Source of the DNA: JAEKNW01 sp963678375
Lineage (GTDB): Bacteria; Cloacimonadota; Cloacimonadia; Cloacimonadales; JAFGVF01
DNA: 64,000 nt
Reading direction: 5' to 3'
Assembly: GCA_963678375.2 (NCBI GenBank)
Contig: OY782831.1
Coordinates: 1,984,001 to 2,048,000 of the forward strand
In this document: piece after piece, positions 27,044-36,150 of the stretch
Layout of the letters: every line of letters begins with the position of its first letter
Position numbering within the stretch: position 1 is the stretch's first letter
Notes under the pieces: model-generated
The model's database searches: none
Told to the model about the DNA's origin: nothing
What the model saw: only the letters and a program-made list of their open reading frames with translations
Program-made: the position numbers and the translations under genes

Positions 27044-27622
27044 ATGACTAGATGGCAACATAGTATGCACAAGTTAAATTCTAACAATGAACATGCTGAT
27101 CATCCGATTGATGATTTCTTTAAAGTAAAGAATTATCAACCTCAGACAGAAGAAGAAAAACAAATATTTGAAGAATTTTCTCTCATTAAGAGTTCTTTGG
27201 CTATTTTAATTCATGTAGCTAATGCAGACAGGGCTATTAATCCTGACGAAAAAGCTCAGATTATCCGAGATATTATGTTTCAAATGGAGCAAAGACCTTA
27301 TGAGTTTGACAGACTCTCTGAGAAGTTCGGTTCTAATGAGAAAGAAATCATAGAAAATATGTACGACAAAATTCTTAAGGATTATCAATCAAATAAAGTT
27401 AACTTGAACAAAATTATAGATGATATTTGCTTATTGTATAAAAACAATGACGAAAAGAGATTCTATCTTATTCGCTTATGCTATTTTGCAGCTCTCTCTG
27501 ATAATGTATTTGATGATGCAGAACAAATGGCTATCAGAAATTTGGCTGAGAAAATGAATATTCCTAGCGGAGAATTATCCCGCATTGAAGAAGAAGTTAA
27601 AGCTGAAATAGCTAAAAGATAA
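27044..27622 (+). CDS. TerB-like protein
   Basis: A 192-residue soluble helical protein. The central and C-terminal parts match the TerB-like (tellurite resistance/DjlA N-terminal) fold: IHVANADRAINPDEKAQIIRDIMFQ and CYFAALSDNVFDDAEQMAIRNLAEKM. These are two repeats with the conserved acidic AD..I..DE and SD..FD.AE turns proposed to bind metal. An ATG at 27032 is in frame but sits immediately before GGAGGA; ATG 27044, 5 bases after it, is the start. No other ter gene is near. It has its own terminator. Role unknown. Confidence 0.82.
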   Translation: MTRWQHSMHKLNSNNEHADHPIDDFFKVKNYQPQTEEEKQIFEEFSLIKSSLAILIHVANADRAINPDEKAQIIRDIMFQMEQRPYEFDRLSEKFGSNEKEIIENMYDKILKDYQSNKVNLNKIIDDICLLYKNNDEKRFYLIRLCYFAALSDNVFDDAEQMAIRNLAEKMNIPSGELSRIEEEVKAEIAKR

Positions 27623-27644
27623 TTTACGAAGATTTAATAGTCAC

Positions 27645-27667
27645 AAGGCAGGGTAACCTGCCTTTTT
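27645..27667 (+). terminator. Rho-independent terminator
   Basis: AAGGCAGG (27645-27652), loop GTAA, CCTGCCTT (27657-27664), followed by TTT. It ends the TerB-like gene. Confidence 0.9.
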
Positions 27668-27879
27668 CATTACTCATTTAGTGAATAATACACTCACCAA
27701 TTGTGATAAATTTCAACTTGATTCTTAGTCTCTTCATTAATTACTGGGCTCTTTTGAAGATAGTAACAAGGAAGAAGGGGAAAGCAATAGGTAAGCAGAG
27801 ATATTTTGACCAATATTTTTATGAAAGCAAGAGAAAATTCTTGACATAGGAGCTAGGAAATCACTTTTTGATTAGCAGT

Positions 27880-27956
27880 GCCCCCGTAGCTCAGCAGGAT
27901 AGAGCAGTTCCCTCCTAAGGAAAAGGTCAGCCGTTCGAATCGGCTCGGGGGTGCCA
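27880..27956 (+). tRNA. tRNA-Arg (anticodon CCT)
   Basis: A 77-nt cloverleaf with encoded CCA. Acceptor arms GCCCCCG and CGGGGGT (G1-U72 wobble), D stem GCTC/GAGC, anticodon arm GTTCC-CTCCTAA-GGAAA with anticodon CCT (reads AGG) and one G-A mismatch at 27-43, T arm AGCCG-TTCGAAT-CGGCT, discriminator G. A TTGACA at 27841 could be the -35 of its promoter. Confidence 0.95.
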
Positions 27957-28000
27957 CTATTTAAGTGAAAAATGAAAAGTTAAAAATGAAAAATGAAAAT

Positions 28001-28136
28001 AACTGGGAGTGCGGATGACCACATCCGCCACAAGCACAAAGTGCTTGGGAAAATAACTGGGAATGCGGATGACCACATCCGCCACAAGCACAGAGTACTT
28101 GGGAAAATAACTGGGAATGCGGATGACCACATCCGC
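28001..28136 (+). repeat. 54-bp tandem repeat with two hairpins per unit
   Basis: Two full units and one partial unit starting at 28001, 28055 and 28109, almost identical. Each unit begins AACTGGGA and contains a perfect hairpin GCGGATG-ACCA-CATCCGC. The first two also hold a second hairpin, CAAGCAC-AAA/AGA-GT(G/A)CTTG. It follows the tRNA-Arg by 44 bases. Since 54 is a multiple of 3, the array makes repetitive open frames on the minus strand, but these have no ribosome site or plausible product. No spacers, so not CRISPR. Confidence 0.85.
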
Positions 28137-28230
28137 TGAAAAAGAAAATATCAATTGACAATTATATTGACAAAAATACAATTTTCAAAAAAAATACAAA
28201 TATTTATAAAATAATTATTAGGAGTTTAAA

Positions 28231-28701
28231 ATGGATTTCAGAATAATCTATTTACCACCATTTAAAGCAATATCATCAGGAGTAGATAAAGACTTCGATT
28301 TTTCTGAAAGAGGAGTTTTAGGAAAATTTGATAAATTTTTCTCAGGATTTGAAGTTTCTCCAAGAGATAATTTTGTACCAAGAGATTTTCTCTTTTATGA
28401 TGAGAAAAAACAAGGATTCGTTTGGTGGTGGGCATTAGTGGAAGGACAAGATACTGCTTCTTATGAAGTGGTCGACTTTGATGGGGGATATTATCTAACC
28501 TATCACTATCAGGATGGGGATGATAAAGAAAATGAACGATTGTACAATGAAGCTTTGAAGTATATCAATGAATCAGATGTACTTGAACTAGATATTAGAG
28601 AAAATCATTATCCAATGGGACACGTTATTACTCCTCCTGAAATATCAGAGAAACTTGCTTTTGCTCAGATGGAAACATTTATTCCTGTGAGGGTTAAGTA
28701 G
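28231..28701 (+). CDS. GyrI-like small-molecule-binding domain protein
   Basis: A 156-residue stand-alone protein resembling the GyrI-like/AraC effector-binding (SOUL-type) domain. N-terminal strand MDFRIIYLPPFKAISSG, a middle WWWALVEGQD region, and the characteristic C-terminal end AFAQMETFIPVRVK. Such domains bind hydrophobic or cationic small molecules or inhibit gyrase; no DNA-binding domain is attached here. A Shine-Dalgarno sequence (TTAGGAG) precedes the ATG. Assignment is by pattern and moderately certain. Confidence 0.6.
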   Translation: MDFRIIYLPPFKAISSGVDKDFDFSERGVLGKFDKFFSGFEVSPRDNFVPRDFLFYDEKKQGFVWWWALVEGQDTASYEVVDFDGGYYLTYHYQDGDDKENERLYNEALKYINESDVLELDIRENHYPMGHVITPPEISEKLAFAQMETFIPVRVK

Positions 28702-28829
28702 GGGATGAGAGTTTGGTTATATGTATAAAGTGACACCTCTATTGCCAATTTGTGACAAAATGGTTGCTACTTTGAAAAACCACCGAACCCACTTATAACT
28801 ACAAAGACTAAGCGCTTCATCTTATTCTC

Positions 28830-29138
28830 CTAATACTCTTCAGGAAACAAGATAGTCCCTATGTATCTATCTCCATAGTTGTCTATTTTGAACCAAAGAG
28901 TTTTAGGAACTTGGTAATCACATTTCTTTAGAATTAATTTTTCATCTAGTTTACCTGTGAAATTCTTATAACCTGCTGCTCTAACTTGAGCATGCTCTCC
29001 TTCATTCTCAAGAACATACATATCCATGGTATGGTCTCGAAAAGCTTCGAATAAGGACATCATTACTTTAGGTAATGTTTCATCTAAATCTTTTACTACC
29101 TTGCACGTAGCAAACATTCTTAGTGGTTTGTTAAGCAT
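28830..29138 (-). CDS. Small protein of unknown family
   Basis: A 102-residue, mixed alpha/beta-looking protein (MLNKPLRMFATCKVVKDLDE at the start, IGTILFPEEY at the end) with no signal peptide or membrane segment. I do not recognise the family. An AGGATAAG ribosome site before the ATG and balanced codon use support it as a real gene. It converges on the GyrI-like gene. Upstream of its start lies a run of eight G/C (29195-29202). Confidence 0.55.
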   Translation of the reverse strand: MLNKPLRMFATCKVVKDLDETLPKVMMSLFEAFRDHTMDMYVLENEGEHAQVRAAGYKNFTGKLDEKLILKKCDYQVPKTLWFKIDNYGDRYIGTILFPEEY

Positions 29139-29477
29139 ACTTATCCTACCTTTGTTTTAGTGTTTGTTGTTTATTTTTACTTGTTACTGCTAAAGGGGGG
29201 GGATTGTATTAATTATTAATACATTAATATTATATATAGTTGAAAAGTTATTATTTACGGTTTTTTTTTGGGTGGGAGAATCTTAAATTGACTCTCTGGG
29301 GAGTGAGAGATAAAGATGTACTAAACTTTACTTCTAAAAAGTAAGTTATACTTATAGTCATGGATATCAGAGACCTAAGATGGGCAATATTATCGACTTT
29401 TTTTTGATAAGTTGCTGAAGATTGGCTTGATAGTTGAACAGTCTCAAAGTTATTTTAAATTAGATAAAACAATTTAC
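29139..29477. other. Intergenic region with homopolymer tracts
   Basis: About 340 bases (560 to the start of hsdM) with no recognised gene. Notable are a G8 run at 29195-29202 and a T9 run at 29261-29269 followed by GGGTGGG, unusual in such AT-rich DNA. A GAGACTGTTCAA-type motif (reverse strand at about 29427-29438) also occurs at 3653 and about 51167. Confidence 0.5.
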
Positions 29478-29505
29478 TTGACAAAAAAATAAACAAATAC
29501 ATAAT
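29478..29505 (+). promoter_or_regulatory. Candidate promoter of the hsd operon
   Basis: TTGACA (29478-29483), 16-base spacer and CATAAT (29500-29505), about 195 bases before the hsdM start, so a long leader is predicted. Confidence 0.5.
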
Positions 29506-29699
29506 AATAGAAAAGTATATTGTATTAGAAAGAATTTGGTTAATTTAGTAAAGCATTTTAAAATCTTGTAAATATTATAGTTAATCACTTTTGCTTTGAT
29601 TAACTTATAGTAACTTGATTACCGCTACTATATGGACTAATTCCTTTTCTTTTAAATATACATCTGGACACTCAAAAGTTCTTGTAAGGAGTTAAACAT

Positions 29700-31760
29700 A
29701 TGTGTATGATAACAAAGCAAGCATTAGGAAATATACTTTTTGGAATGGCAGACATCCTTAGAGACAAAGTTGAGGATTACAAAGCATACATATTATCACT
29801 GTTATTTTTCAAACGCCTTTCGGATAACTATGAATGGGAAACTGAAAATGGTATAAATGAATTCATTAAAGAAAATGGCAGAGAACCAAGTGAAAAAGAG
29901 AAAAAGATAATTATAGGTGAAAAACACGATTTCAAAATTCCTGATGGTTGCTTCTGGAAAGATGTTCGTGATGCTACTCCTGACAAAAAGAATGAAAAAC
30001 TTAACATAGCTGTAAATGGTATTGCTGATGCAAATATAGATCGTGATGGAAAAGCAGTTTTAAAAGGTGTCATAAACACTGTTCGCTGGAATGAACCTGC
30101 TCCTGATGGTTCTGGAAGTAAAAAACTTAGTCCACAAGTTTTAACAGCACTTGTTAGTTATTTGGATGCTGTCGATTTAAGTAACAAAAATGCTTCTGTT
30201 GATATATTGGGGGATGCTTATGAATATCTTATTAAGCGTTTTGCTGATGAAAATAAAGGTGGAACAATGGCAGGACAATTCTATACACCACAAGAAATTG
30301 TTGATGTTATTGTTCGTTATTTAAAGCCACAAAAAAATACAACGGTTTATGATCCAACTTGTGGTTCTGGTGGATTTCTTATTAATGCTGCTAAATATTG
30401 TAAAGAAAACTATAACAATCAAAAGGCTATTAGACTATTTGGACAAGAAGATGTCTGGAATACTTGGGCGATCGCTAATATAAATATGATTCTCCACGGT
30501 TTAGATGCTAGAATTGAAAAAGGTGATACTATTTTAGATCCAAAATTTACTGAAGATGATAATGAACTTACTATTAAAACCTTTGATTTGGCTATGGCAA
30601 ACTTTCCCTTTTCACAAGAAAATTGGTGGAAAAACGGTAAACCTAAAAAGGATAAGAAAGGTAAAGTCGTAAATAAAAAGGATGGTTCTCCTCAATTAGT
30701 TTATCCAAAAGATGGGATGTCAGATCCTTATGGTCGATTGATTTATGGGCAACCACCATTCTCTAATGGAGATTTTGCATTTCTACAACACATTATTGCA
30801 TCAATTAAAGCTAATGGCAAAGCTGGAGTTGTTTGTCCTCAAGGTGTTTTATTTAGGGGGCAACCAGCTAAAACTGAAGAAGAAGATGGGCAGAACCGCA
30901 AAGCCGATGATGAATATTTAATTCGTAGAGGTTTTTTACAAGGTAAAGTAGACCACAATGGTGAATTCACTGAAATGCATAATATAATCGATGCAATCGT
31001 TGTTTTGCCGGGGAACCTATTCTATGGAACAACTATTCCCGGAGCAATTTTATTCATTAATAAGAACAAACCTGAAGAACGAAAAGACAAGGTTTTAATG
31101 GTATATGCTGCTAAAGAAGGTTGGTACAAAGAAGAAGCAAATATGAATGTTCTTTTACCTCACGATATTCTAAGAATTTCCACGATCCTTGAAAGCTGGG
31201 GAGATTTGGAGATTGCTCAAAACTGGATTACAACACAAAAAACACGACTCAAAAATAAAATTCAAGAAGACATTGATTTTAAACTTTTAGAGATTTATGA
31301 ATATTATGCAGAAGATATTGAACTAGCAAAAGCCAAATTAGAAAAGGCAAAAAAAGTTATTGCTAATAACGAAGCAGATAATAAAAAGCCAACCAAAACA
31401 CACCTAAAGGCTGTGGTGACTGCTCAAAACGGATTGGATAAACTTACAAATGCAAAGGAAGTTAAAATAACAGCAACCCACGAACAAGCCGAAAAAGAGC
31501 GACAAGCCATTGACGATGTAGAGCAAGAGCTAATTACAATGTTGCAAGACCCTGAAAAGCGCAAACGCTATTTTACCATAGCCGATATGGAAGAGCTGGA
31601 AGAAAACGATTTTAACCTAAATATACCTCGCTATGTTGATACCTTTGAACCGGAAGAAGAAATTGACCTGAAACAAGCCATTAATGAGTTTAAAACTGCA
31701 ATAAGTAAAGAAACAATATTGGATAAATCTATTAATGAACTTTTAAAGGTGTTAGGATAA
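29700..31760 (+). CDS. hsdM: Type I restriction enzyme, M subunit (N6-adenine methyltransferase)
   Basis: Modification subunit of a type I restriction system, 686 residues. N-terminal helical HsdM_N domain (about 1-160), then the SAM-binding motif DPTCGSGG at 218-225 after GQFYTPQEIVDVIV. The catalytic motif is NFPF at 301-304, a variant of the usual NPPF. The C-terminal part (about 510-610) is charged and coiled-coil-like and should contact HsdS. AAGGAG lies 9 bases before the ATG at 29700. The stop overlaps the hsdS ATG (TAATG). First gene of a four-gene operon. Confidence 0.95.
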   Translation: MCMITKQALGNILFGMADILRDKVEDYKAYILSLLFFKRLSDNYEWETENGINEFIKENGREPSEKEKKIIIGEKHDFKIPDGCFWKDVRDATPDKKNEKLNIAVNGIADANIDRDGKAVLKGVINTVRWNEPAPDGSGSKKLSPQVLTALVSYLDAVDLSNKNASVDILGDAYEYLIKRFADENKGGTMAGQFYTPQEIVDVIVRYLKPQKNTTVYDPTCGSGGFLINAAKYCKENYNNQKAIRLFGQEDVWNTWAIANINMILHGLDARIEKGDTILDPKFTEDDNELTIKTFDLAMANFPFSQENWWKNGKPKKDKKGKVVNKKDGSPQLVYPKDGMSDPYGRLIYGQPPFSNGDFAFLQHIIASIKANGKAGVVCPQGVLFRGQPAKTEEEDGQNRKADDEYLIRRGFLQGKVDHNGEFTEMHNIIDAIVVLPGNLFYGTTIPGAILFINKNKPEERKDKVLMVYAAKEGWYKEEANMNVLLPHDILRISTILESWGDLEIAQNWITTQKTRLKNKIQEDIDFKLLEIYEYYAEDIELAKAKLEKAKKVIANNEADNKKPTKTHLKAVVTAQNGLDKLTNAKEVKITATHEQAEKERQAIDDVEQELITMLQDPEKRKRYFTIADMEELEENDFNLNIPRYVDTFEPEEEIDLKQAINEFKTAISKETILDKSINELLKVLG

Positions 31761-33085
31761 TGGCTAATTATAAAGATAAAATTGGAGAGTTACCCCGAGA
31801 GTGGACAGCAGTTAAAGCAAATAAGCATTTGATACTTGAAAGTGGAATGAGACCAAGCAAATATGTTACTGACAATGTTAATGACATACCCAGTTTAGGC
31901 GGAGAAAATATTCACGAAGATGGATACTTGATATTTGATAATGTGAGATATATAAGTATCGCGTATTATATCAGAATGCCAAAAGGTCAAATTCTTGATA
32001 AAGATATTTTAATAAATAAGGATGGTGCAAATACTGGTAAAATTGCATTTGCAAAAGAGAAGCCTTTTAGTGAATGTGCTGTAAATGAGCATTTGTTTAT
32101 TATTAGAAATAAAGGTGAATTTGATCAAAATTTTCTATTCTACTTTTTGTTTTCAGAAAAGGGTAATAATCAAATATTAAGAAAAATTGTAGGTTCAGCC
32201 CAAGGTGGTATAAACAATTCGTTCCCTAAAGGAATTTTTCTTCCAAAACCACCAAAACCCGAACAAACAGCAATAGCTACTATTCTATCCAAAGTAGATG
32301 AAGCCATAGAAGCTACCCAAAACAGCATAAAAGCAGCAGAAAAACTCAAAAAAGCTTTAATGCAAAACCTACTTACAGGCAAACTAAAACCCGATGGTGC
32401 TTGGCGAAAAGAAGATGAGTTTTATGATGATGAAAAGTTTGGGAAAGTGCCTGAGGGGTGGATTTATGATAAAGTTAAAAACCTAACAAATAGAGTTACT
32501 GATGGAGAACACCTTTCTCCTGATTTTCAGGATTCAGGTTCATATTTATTATCAGCTGAAGATATTCTTGATGATGGAGTATCATTTTCTAAAGCAAAAT
32601 TTGTAAAACCAGATGATTGTAATAAGTTCAGGAAAAGATGTGACCCTGAATTTGGAGATGTTTTAATAGTAAGTAGAGGTGCTGGCATTGGGAGAACTTG
32701 TAAAGTAGGTACACCTATTGAATTTTGTTTGATGGGAAGTGTTATACTTATAAAGCCAAATAATGACATTCTTCATGGTGGATTTTTAGCTCAATATTTT
32801 AAAACCTATCAGGCTTGGATTGAATTACAAAAACTATCTGGAACAACAGCTCAGCAAGCAATATACCTAACACATATAAAGAAAGTAAAGCTGATTTATC
32901 CTGAAAATATTGCTGAACAAGAATTGATTTCATCTAAACTTGAAACATTTGATATAAGTATAGCAGAAAAAGAAACAAAAATCCATACTCTTCAACGCCT
33001 AAAAAAATCATTAATGCAAAATCTGCTTACTGGAAAAGTAAGATTAGATGTTGAAGTAATAAATAAAATTATAAGCGAGCAATAA
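31760..33085 (+). CDS. hsdS: Type I restriction enzyme, specificity (S) subunit
   Basis: A 441-residue DNA-recognition subunit with the classic two half-repeats. Target-recognition domain 1 spans about residues 1-165 and domain 2 about 215-375. Each is followed by a conserved helix with nearly the same end (LKKALMQNLLTGK and LKKSLMQNLLTGK). FLPKPPKPEQTAIATILSKVDEAIE opens the first central helix. The recognised DNA sequence is bipartite by family but cannot be predicted here. Translation is coupled to hsdM. Confidence 0.95.
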   Translation: MANYKDKIGELPREWTAVKANKHLILESGMRPSKYVTDNVNDIPSLGGENIHEDGYLIFDNVRYISIAYYIRMPKGQILDKDILINKDGANTGKIAFAKEKPFSECAVNEHLFIIRNKGEFDQNFLFYFLFSEKGNNQILRKIVGSAQGGINNSFPKGIFLPKPPKPEQTAIATILSKVDEAIEATQNSIKAAEKLKKALMQNLLTGKLKPDGAWRKEDEFYDDEKFGKVPEGWIYDKVKNLTNRVTDGEHLSPDFQDSGSYLLSAEDILDDGVSFSKAKFVKPDDCNKFRKRCDPEFGDVLIVSRGAGIGRTCKVGTPIEFCLMGSVILIKPNNDILHGGFLAQYFKTYQAWIELQKLSGTTAQQAIYLTHIKKVKLIYPENIAEQELISSKLETFDISIAEKETKIHTLQRLKKSLMQNLLTGKVRLDVEVINKIISEQ

Positions 33086-33086
33086 T

Positions 33087-36000
33087 ATGGGGCATTTATC
33101 TGAACTTAAAGGAGTTGAAAAACCTGTTACTGAATGGCTTAGCAAAATGGGTTGGACATTTAAGAGCCATGACGAATTAAAAGTGTATGAAAGAGCGTTT
33201 TCAAAACCTGTTATTGAGCAAATTCTAATTGATAGAACGGCAAAGATTAATAATATAAAAGTAGATATTGCCAAACGTGCAGTTGAACTGTTATTGCAAA
33301 ATCTTAATAATCCAACACCTATTCTTGGGAATGAAGCATTTCTGGATAAATTGGTTTCCGGTGTTACTCTTTCAGTAAAAGATGCCGATATTGACGTGCA
33401 TTTTATTGATTTAGATAAAATCTGGGAGAATGATTTCATAGTAACTAACCAGTATTGGGTACAAGGCTACAAAATGGTGAAAACGGATATTGTGCTTTTG
33501 GTTAATGGTATTCCTTTAGTGCCAATTGAAGCAAAACAGAGAGCTAGAAAAGGCACTAATTGGATGGAAGGAGTTAAACAATTCTCTACTTATGACCAGA
33601 GAGCTGATAAACTATATATGTGCCACACTTTTGGTGTTGCTTGCAATGGTAGGATAACCAAATACGGAATACCTGGAGCATCTTCTTCTTATTTCAATGA
33701 GTGGAAAAATACATTATTAGATGTATCACACCCCAATCCAATACTTGAACCCACAAATGACCTTTGCCCAACTTACCAAGATAAAAAAGATGGGCTTTGG
33801 AATTTCGATGTTGCCCGTTTGCCAAATGGTGAAGTACTTGAAAGAATGAAACTAGGTATCATTGGTTTATTACAACCAGCTAGAGTATTAGATATTTTGC
33901 AACATTTTATTGTATTTGAACGAGAAGAGGGTAAAATTATTAAGAAAGTAGCTCGTTATCAACAGTTAAGAGCAGCCAATAAAATCACAGAAAGAGTTAT
34001 AAAAGGTGATTTAGACCAAGGAGTAATCTGGCATACTCAAGGTTCTGGGAAAAGTTTAACAATGCTTTACACTGCATATAAACTTCGTCAAAGTAAAGAA
34101 CTAAAAGATCCCACAATTTATATAGTCGTTGATAGAAAAGATTTAAGAGAGCAAATTGGTGGAACATTTGATGATTGTGAATTTCCTAATGCAAGAGCTG
34201 TTAATAATATTGGAGACTTAAAACACATCATAAAAACAGCACCTTCGGGAGTTTTTATCACAACAGTACAGAAATTTGATGAACTCGGAGATCGCAAAGA
34301 TTTAAGAGATAATGTAATAGTATTAATCGATGAAGCTCATAGAACACAATATGGTGATTATCAAATGGAATTACAAGCAGTTCTACCAAATGCGAAGCGT
34401 TTTGCTTTTACTGGAACTCCAATTCCAAAAACACATCAGGAATTTGGATTTGTTGACCACGAAAAAGGAAATCACGAATATTATTTGGATAGATACAGTA
34501 TTCAAGATGCTATTGATGATGGTGCAACTAAACCAATTAGATATACATTTGGACCAGTTGAATGGTTTCTTGATAAAGAGAATCTTAAACAAGGTTACGA
34601 TGAAATTACTGCAGAACTAACGGATGATGAGAGAAGATTAGTAGAAAGAAGAGTCCAACCGTGGAAAACATTTTTGAAGCACCCTGAAAGAATAGAAACT
34701 CTTTCAAAAGATATTGCAAAAGATTTTAGAGAAATGCTTGAATCACAAGGTTACAAAGCTCAAATAGTTGCTTGTGATAAAGAAGCTTGTGTTTTGTATT
34801 ATGATGAACTGGTAAAATACTTCGATCATTCAGAAATTGCAATTGTCTTTTCTACAGGTAACTATGAAGAAGGTGAAAAATACGAACTTTATAAAGATCA
34901 TTATAAGGACGATAGAGAACGCAAAAAAATAATAAAGCAGTTTAAAAGACGAATTACAGAAGAAGAACAGAAAATGGGGAATAACCTCAAAGTTCTGATC
35001 GTTTGCAATATGCTCTTAACTGGATTTGATGCTCCAATTGAGCAGACAATGTATTTAGATAGTCCACTTAGAGATCATAATCTCTTGCAAGCAGTTGCGA
35101 GAACAAATCGACCTTATGACGATAAAGTAACCAAGCTTTCAAAAAAGTTCGGGCGTATTGTTGATTATATTGGTGTATTCCAAAACTATAAGGAAGCACT
35201 TAATTATGATCCTGAAGATATTGGCGAATTTGAAGATATTGAAAGCTTAGTAAGAACTTTTCCTAATGTTTTGGATACTGCTTTTGAGCCATTCGAAGCT
35301 ATTAGATTAGAGGATAGCTATGAATGTACAATGCAGATTGTAAGAAAACTATCTGAGATAGATCACGGAAAATTTGAGAATAGCTACAGAGAAGTAATTC
35401 AGTTATGGGAAGCGATATCTCCACATCCTGCATTACGTGAATCGAAAATCAAGTATTTATGGTTGAATGAGATATATGAGATTTACCTTGAAGAATTCAG
35501 AAGAATTGATTTTGATGCTGAAATTTATGCTGCAAAAACAAGAAAACTGATTCAAGAGAGCTCTAGACTTCTCAATTTTAAAGGACACTTACCAGAGATC
35601 ACTATCGATTCTGATTACTTAAATAAACTAAAGGAGATAAAGCTCTCTCCATCTGACAAAGCGGAAAAAATTATACGTGATATTGAAACTGTTATTAGAA
35701 AAAATGAAATTAATAGTGCAATTTATGTTGAATTTCAACAACGGTTAGATGATCTTATTAAGCAGAAACAAGAAGAAAGTACTGCAATTGAAGATATTCT
35801 GAACAAACTTAGTGAACTTTATACTGAGTTAGATGATGTTGCTTCTTTACCAGAAAGAATGGGATTTGCAGATAAAGGAAGTTTTGAATTTTTCACTATC
35901 ATTAAAAATGCTTCTGATGATGATTTTAATGATGATCTTGTTAGAGAATTTGTATTTGAAGCATCAGATAAAGTAAAAGCAAAAATTTATATTGGCTGGC

Positions 36001-36149
36001 AAGAAGTCCCAAGAGAATTTGCTCGACTTAAATATGAAATATTGTTGTTGTCAGTAAATCCAAAATTTGAAGAACTTAGAATAGATGAAAACGATGAGTT
36101 AATTGATCAAATTATGAAAGCAGTTTTGCAGAACTATAAATTGGACTAA
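33087..36149 (+). CDS. hsdR: Type I restriction enzyme, R subunit (nuclease/translocase)
   Basis: A 1020-residue motor-nuclease subunit. N-terminal PD-(D/E)XK nuclease with D134 in TDIVLLVNGIPLVPIEAK and E148-x-K150. Superfamily 2 translocase domains follow: Walker A TQGSGKS at 317-323, DEAH at 415-418, motif III FTGTPI, and motif V-VI region LLTGFDAPIEQTMYLDSPL...LLQAVARTNRPY. The C-terminal helical region binds the methylase core. It starts one base after the hsdS stop. All key catalytic residues are present, so restriction is probably active if HsdM is. Confidence 0.96.
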   Translation: MGHLSELKGVEKPVTEWLSKMGWTFKSHDELKVYERAFSKPVIEQILIDRTAKINNIKVDIAKRAVELLLQNLNNPTPILGNEAFLDKLVSGVTLSVKDADIDVHFIDLDKIWENDFIVTNQYWVQGYKMVKTDIVLLVNGIPLVPIEAKQRARKGTNWMEGVKQFSTYDQRADKLYMCHTFGVACNGRITKYGIPGASSSYFNEWKNTLLDVSHPNPILEPTNDLCPTYQDKKDGLWNFDVARLPNGEVLERMKLGIIGLLQPARVLDILQHFIVFEREEGKIIKKVARYQQLRAANKITERVIKGDLDQGVIWHTQGSGKSLTMLYTAYKLRQSKELKDPTIYIVVDRKDLREQIGGTFDDCEFPNARAVNNIGDLKHIIKTAPSGVFITTVQKFDELGDRKDLRDNVIVLIDEAHRTQYGDYQMELQAVLPNAKRFAFTGTPIPKTHQEFGFVDHEKGNHEYYLDRYSIQDAIDDGATKPIRYTFGPVEWFLDKENLKQGYDEITAELTDDERRLVERRVQPWKTFLKHPERIETLSKDIAKDFREMLESQGYKAQIVACDKEACVLYYDELVKYFDHSEIAIVFSTGNYEEGEKYELYKDHYKDDRERKKIIKQFKRRITEEEQKMGNNLKVLIVCNMLLTGFDAPIEQTMYLDSPLRDHNLLQAVARTNRPYDDKVTKLSKKFGRIVDYIGVFQNYKEALNYDPEDIGEFEDIESLVRTFPNVLDTAFEPFEAIRLEDSYECTMQIVRKLSEIDHGKFENSYREVIQLWEAISPHPALRESKIKYLWLNEIYEIYLEEFRRIDFDAEIYAAKTRKLIQESSRLLNFKGHLPEITIDSDYLNKLKEIKLSPSDKAEKIIRDIETVIRKNEINSAIYVEFQQRLDDLIKQKQEESTAIEDILNKLSELYTELDDVASLPERMGFADKGSFEFFTIIKNASDDDFNDDLVREFVFEASDKVKAKIYIGWQEVPREFARLKYEILLLSVNPKFEELRIDENDELIDQIMKAVLQNYKLD

Positions 36150-36150
36150 C

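Noticed and set aside
28001..28136. Possible short CRISPR array
   Set aside because: Units are directly joined with no variable spacers, there are fewer than three full units, and no cas gene is present.
27957..28181. Minus-strand repetitive reading frames over the 54-bp array
   Set aside because: The frames exist only because 54 is a multiple of three; there is no ribosome site, and the DNA is better explained as hairpin repeats.
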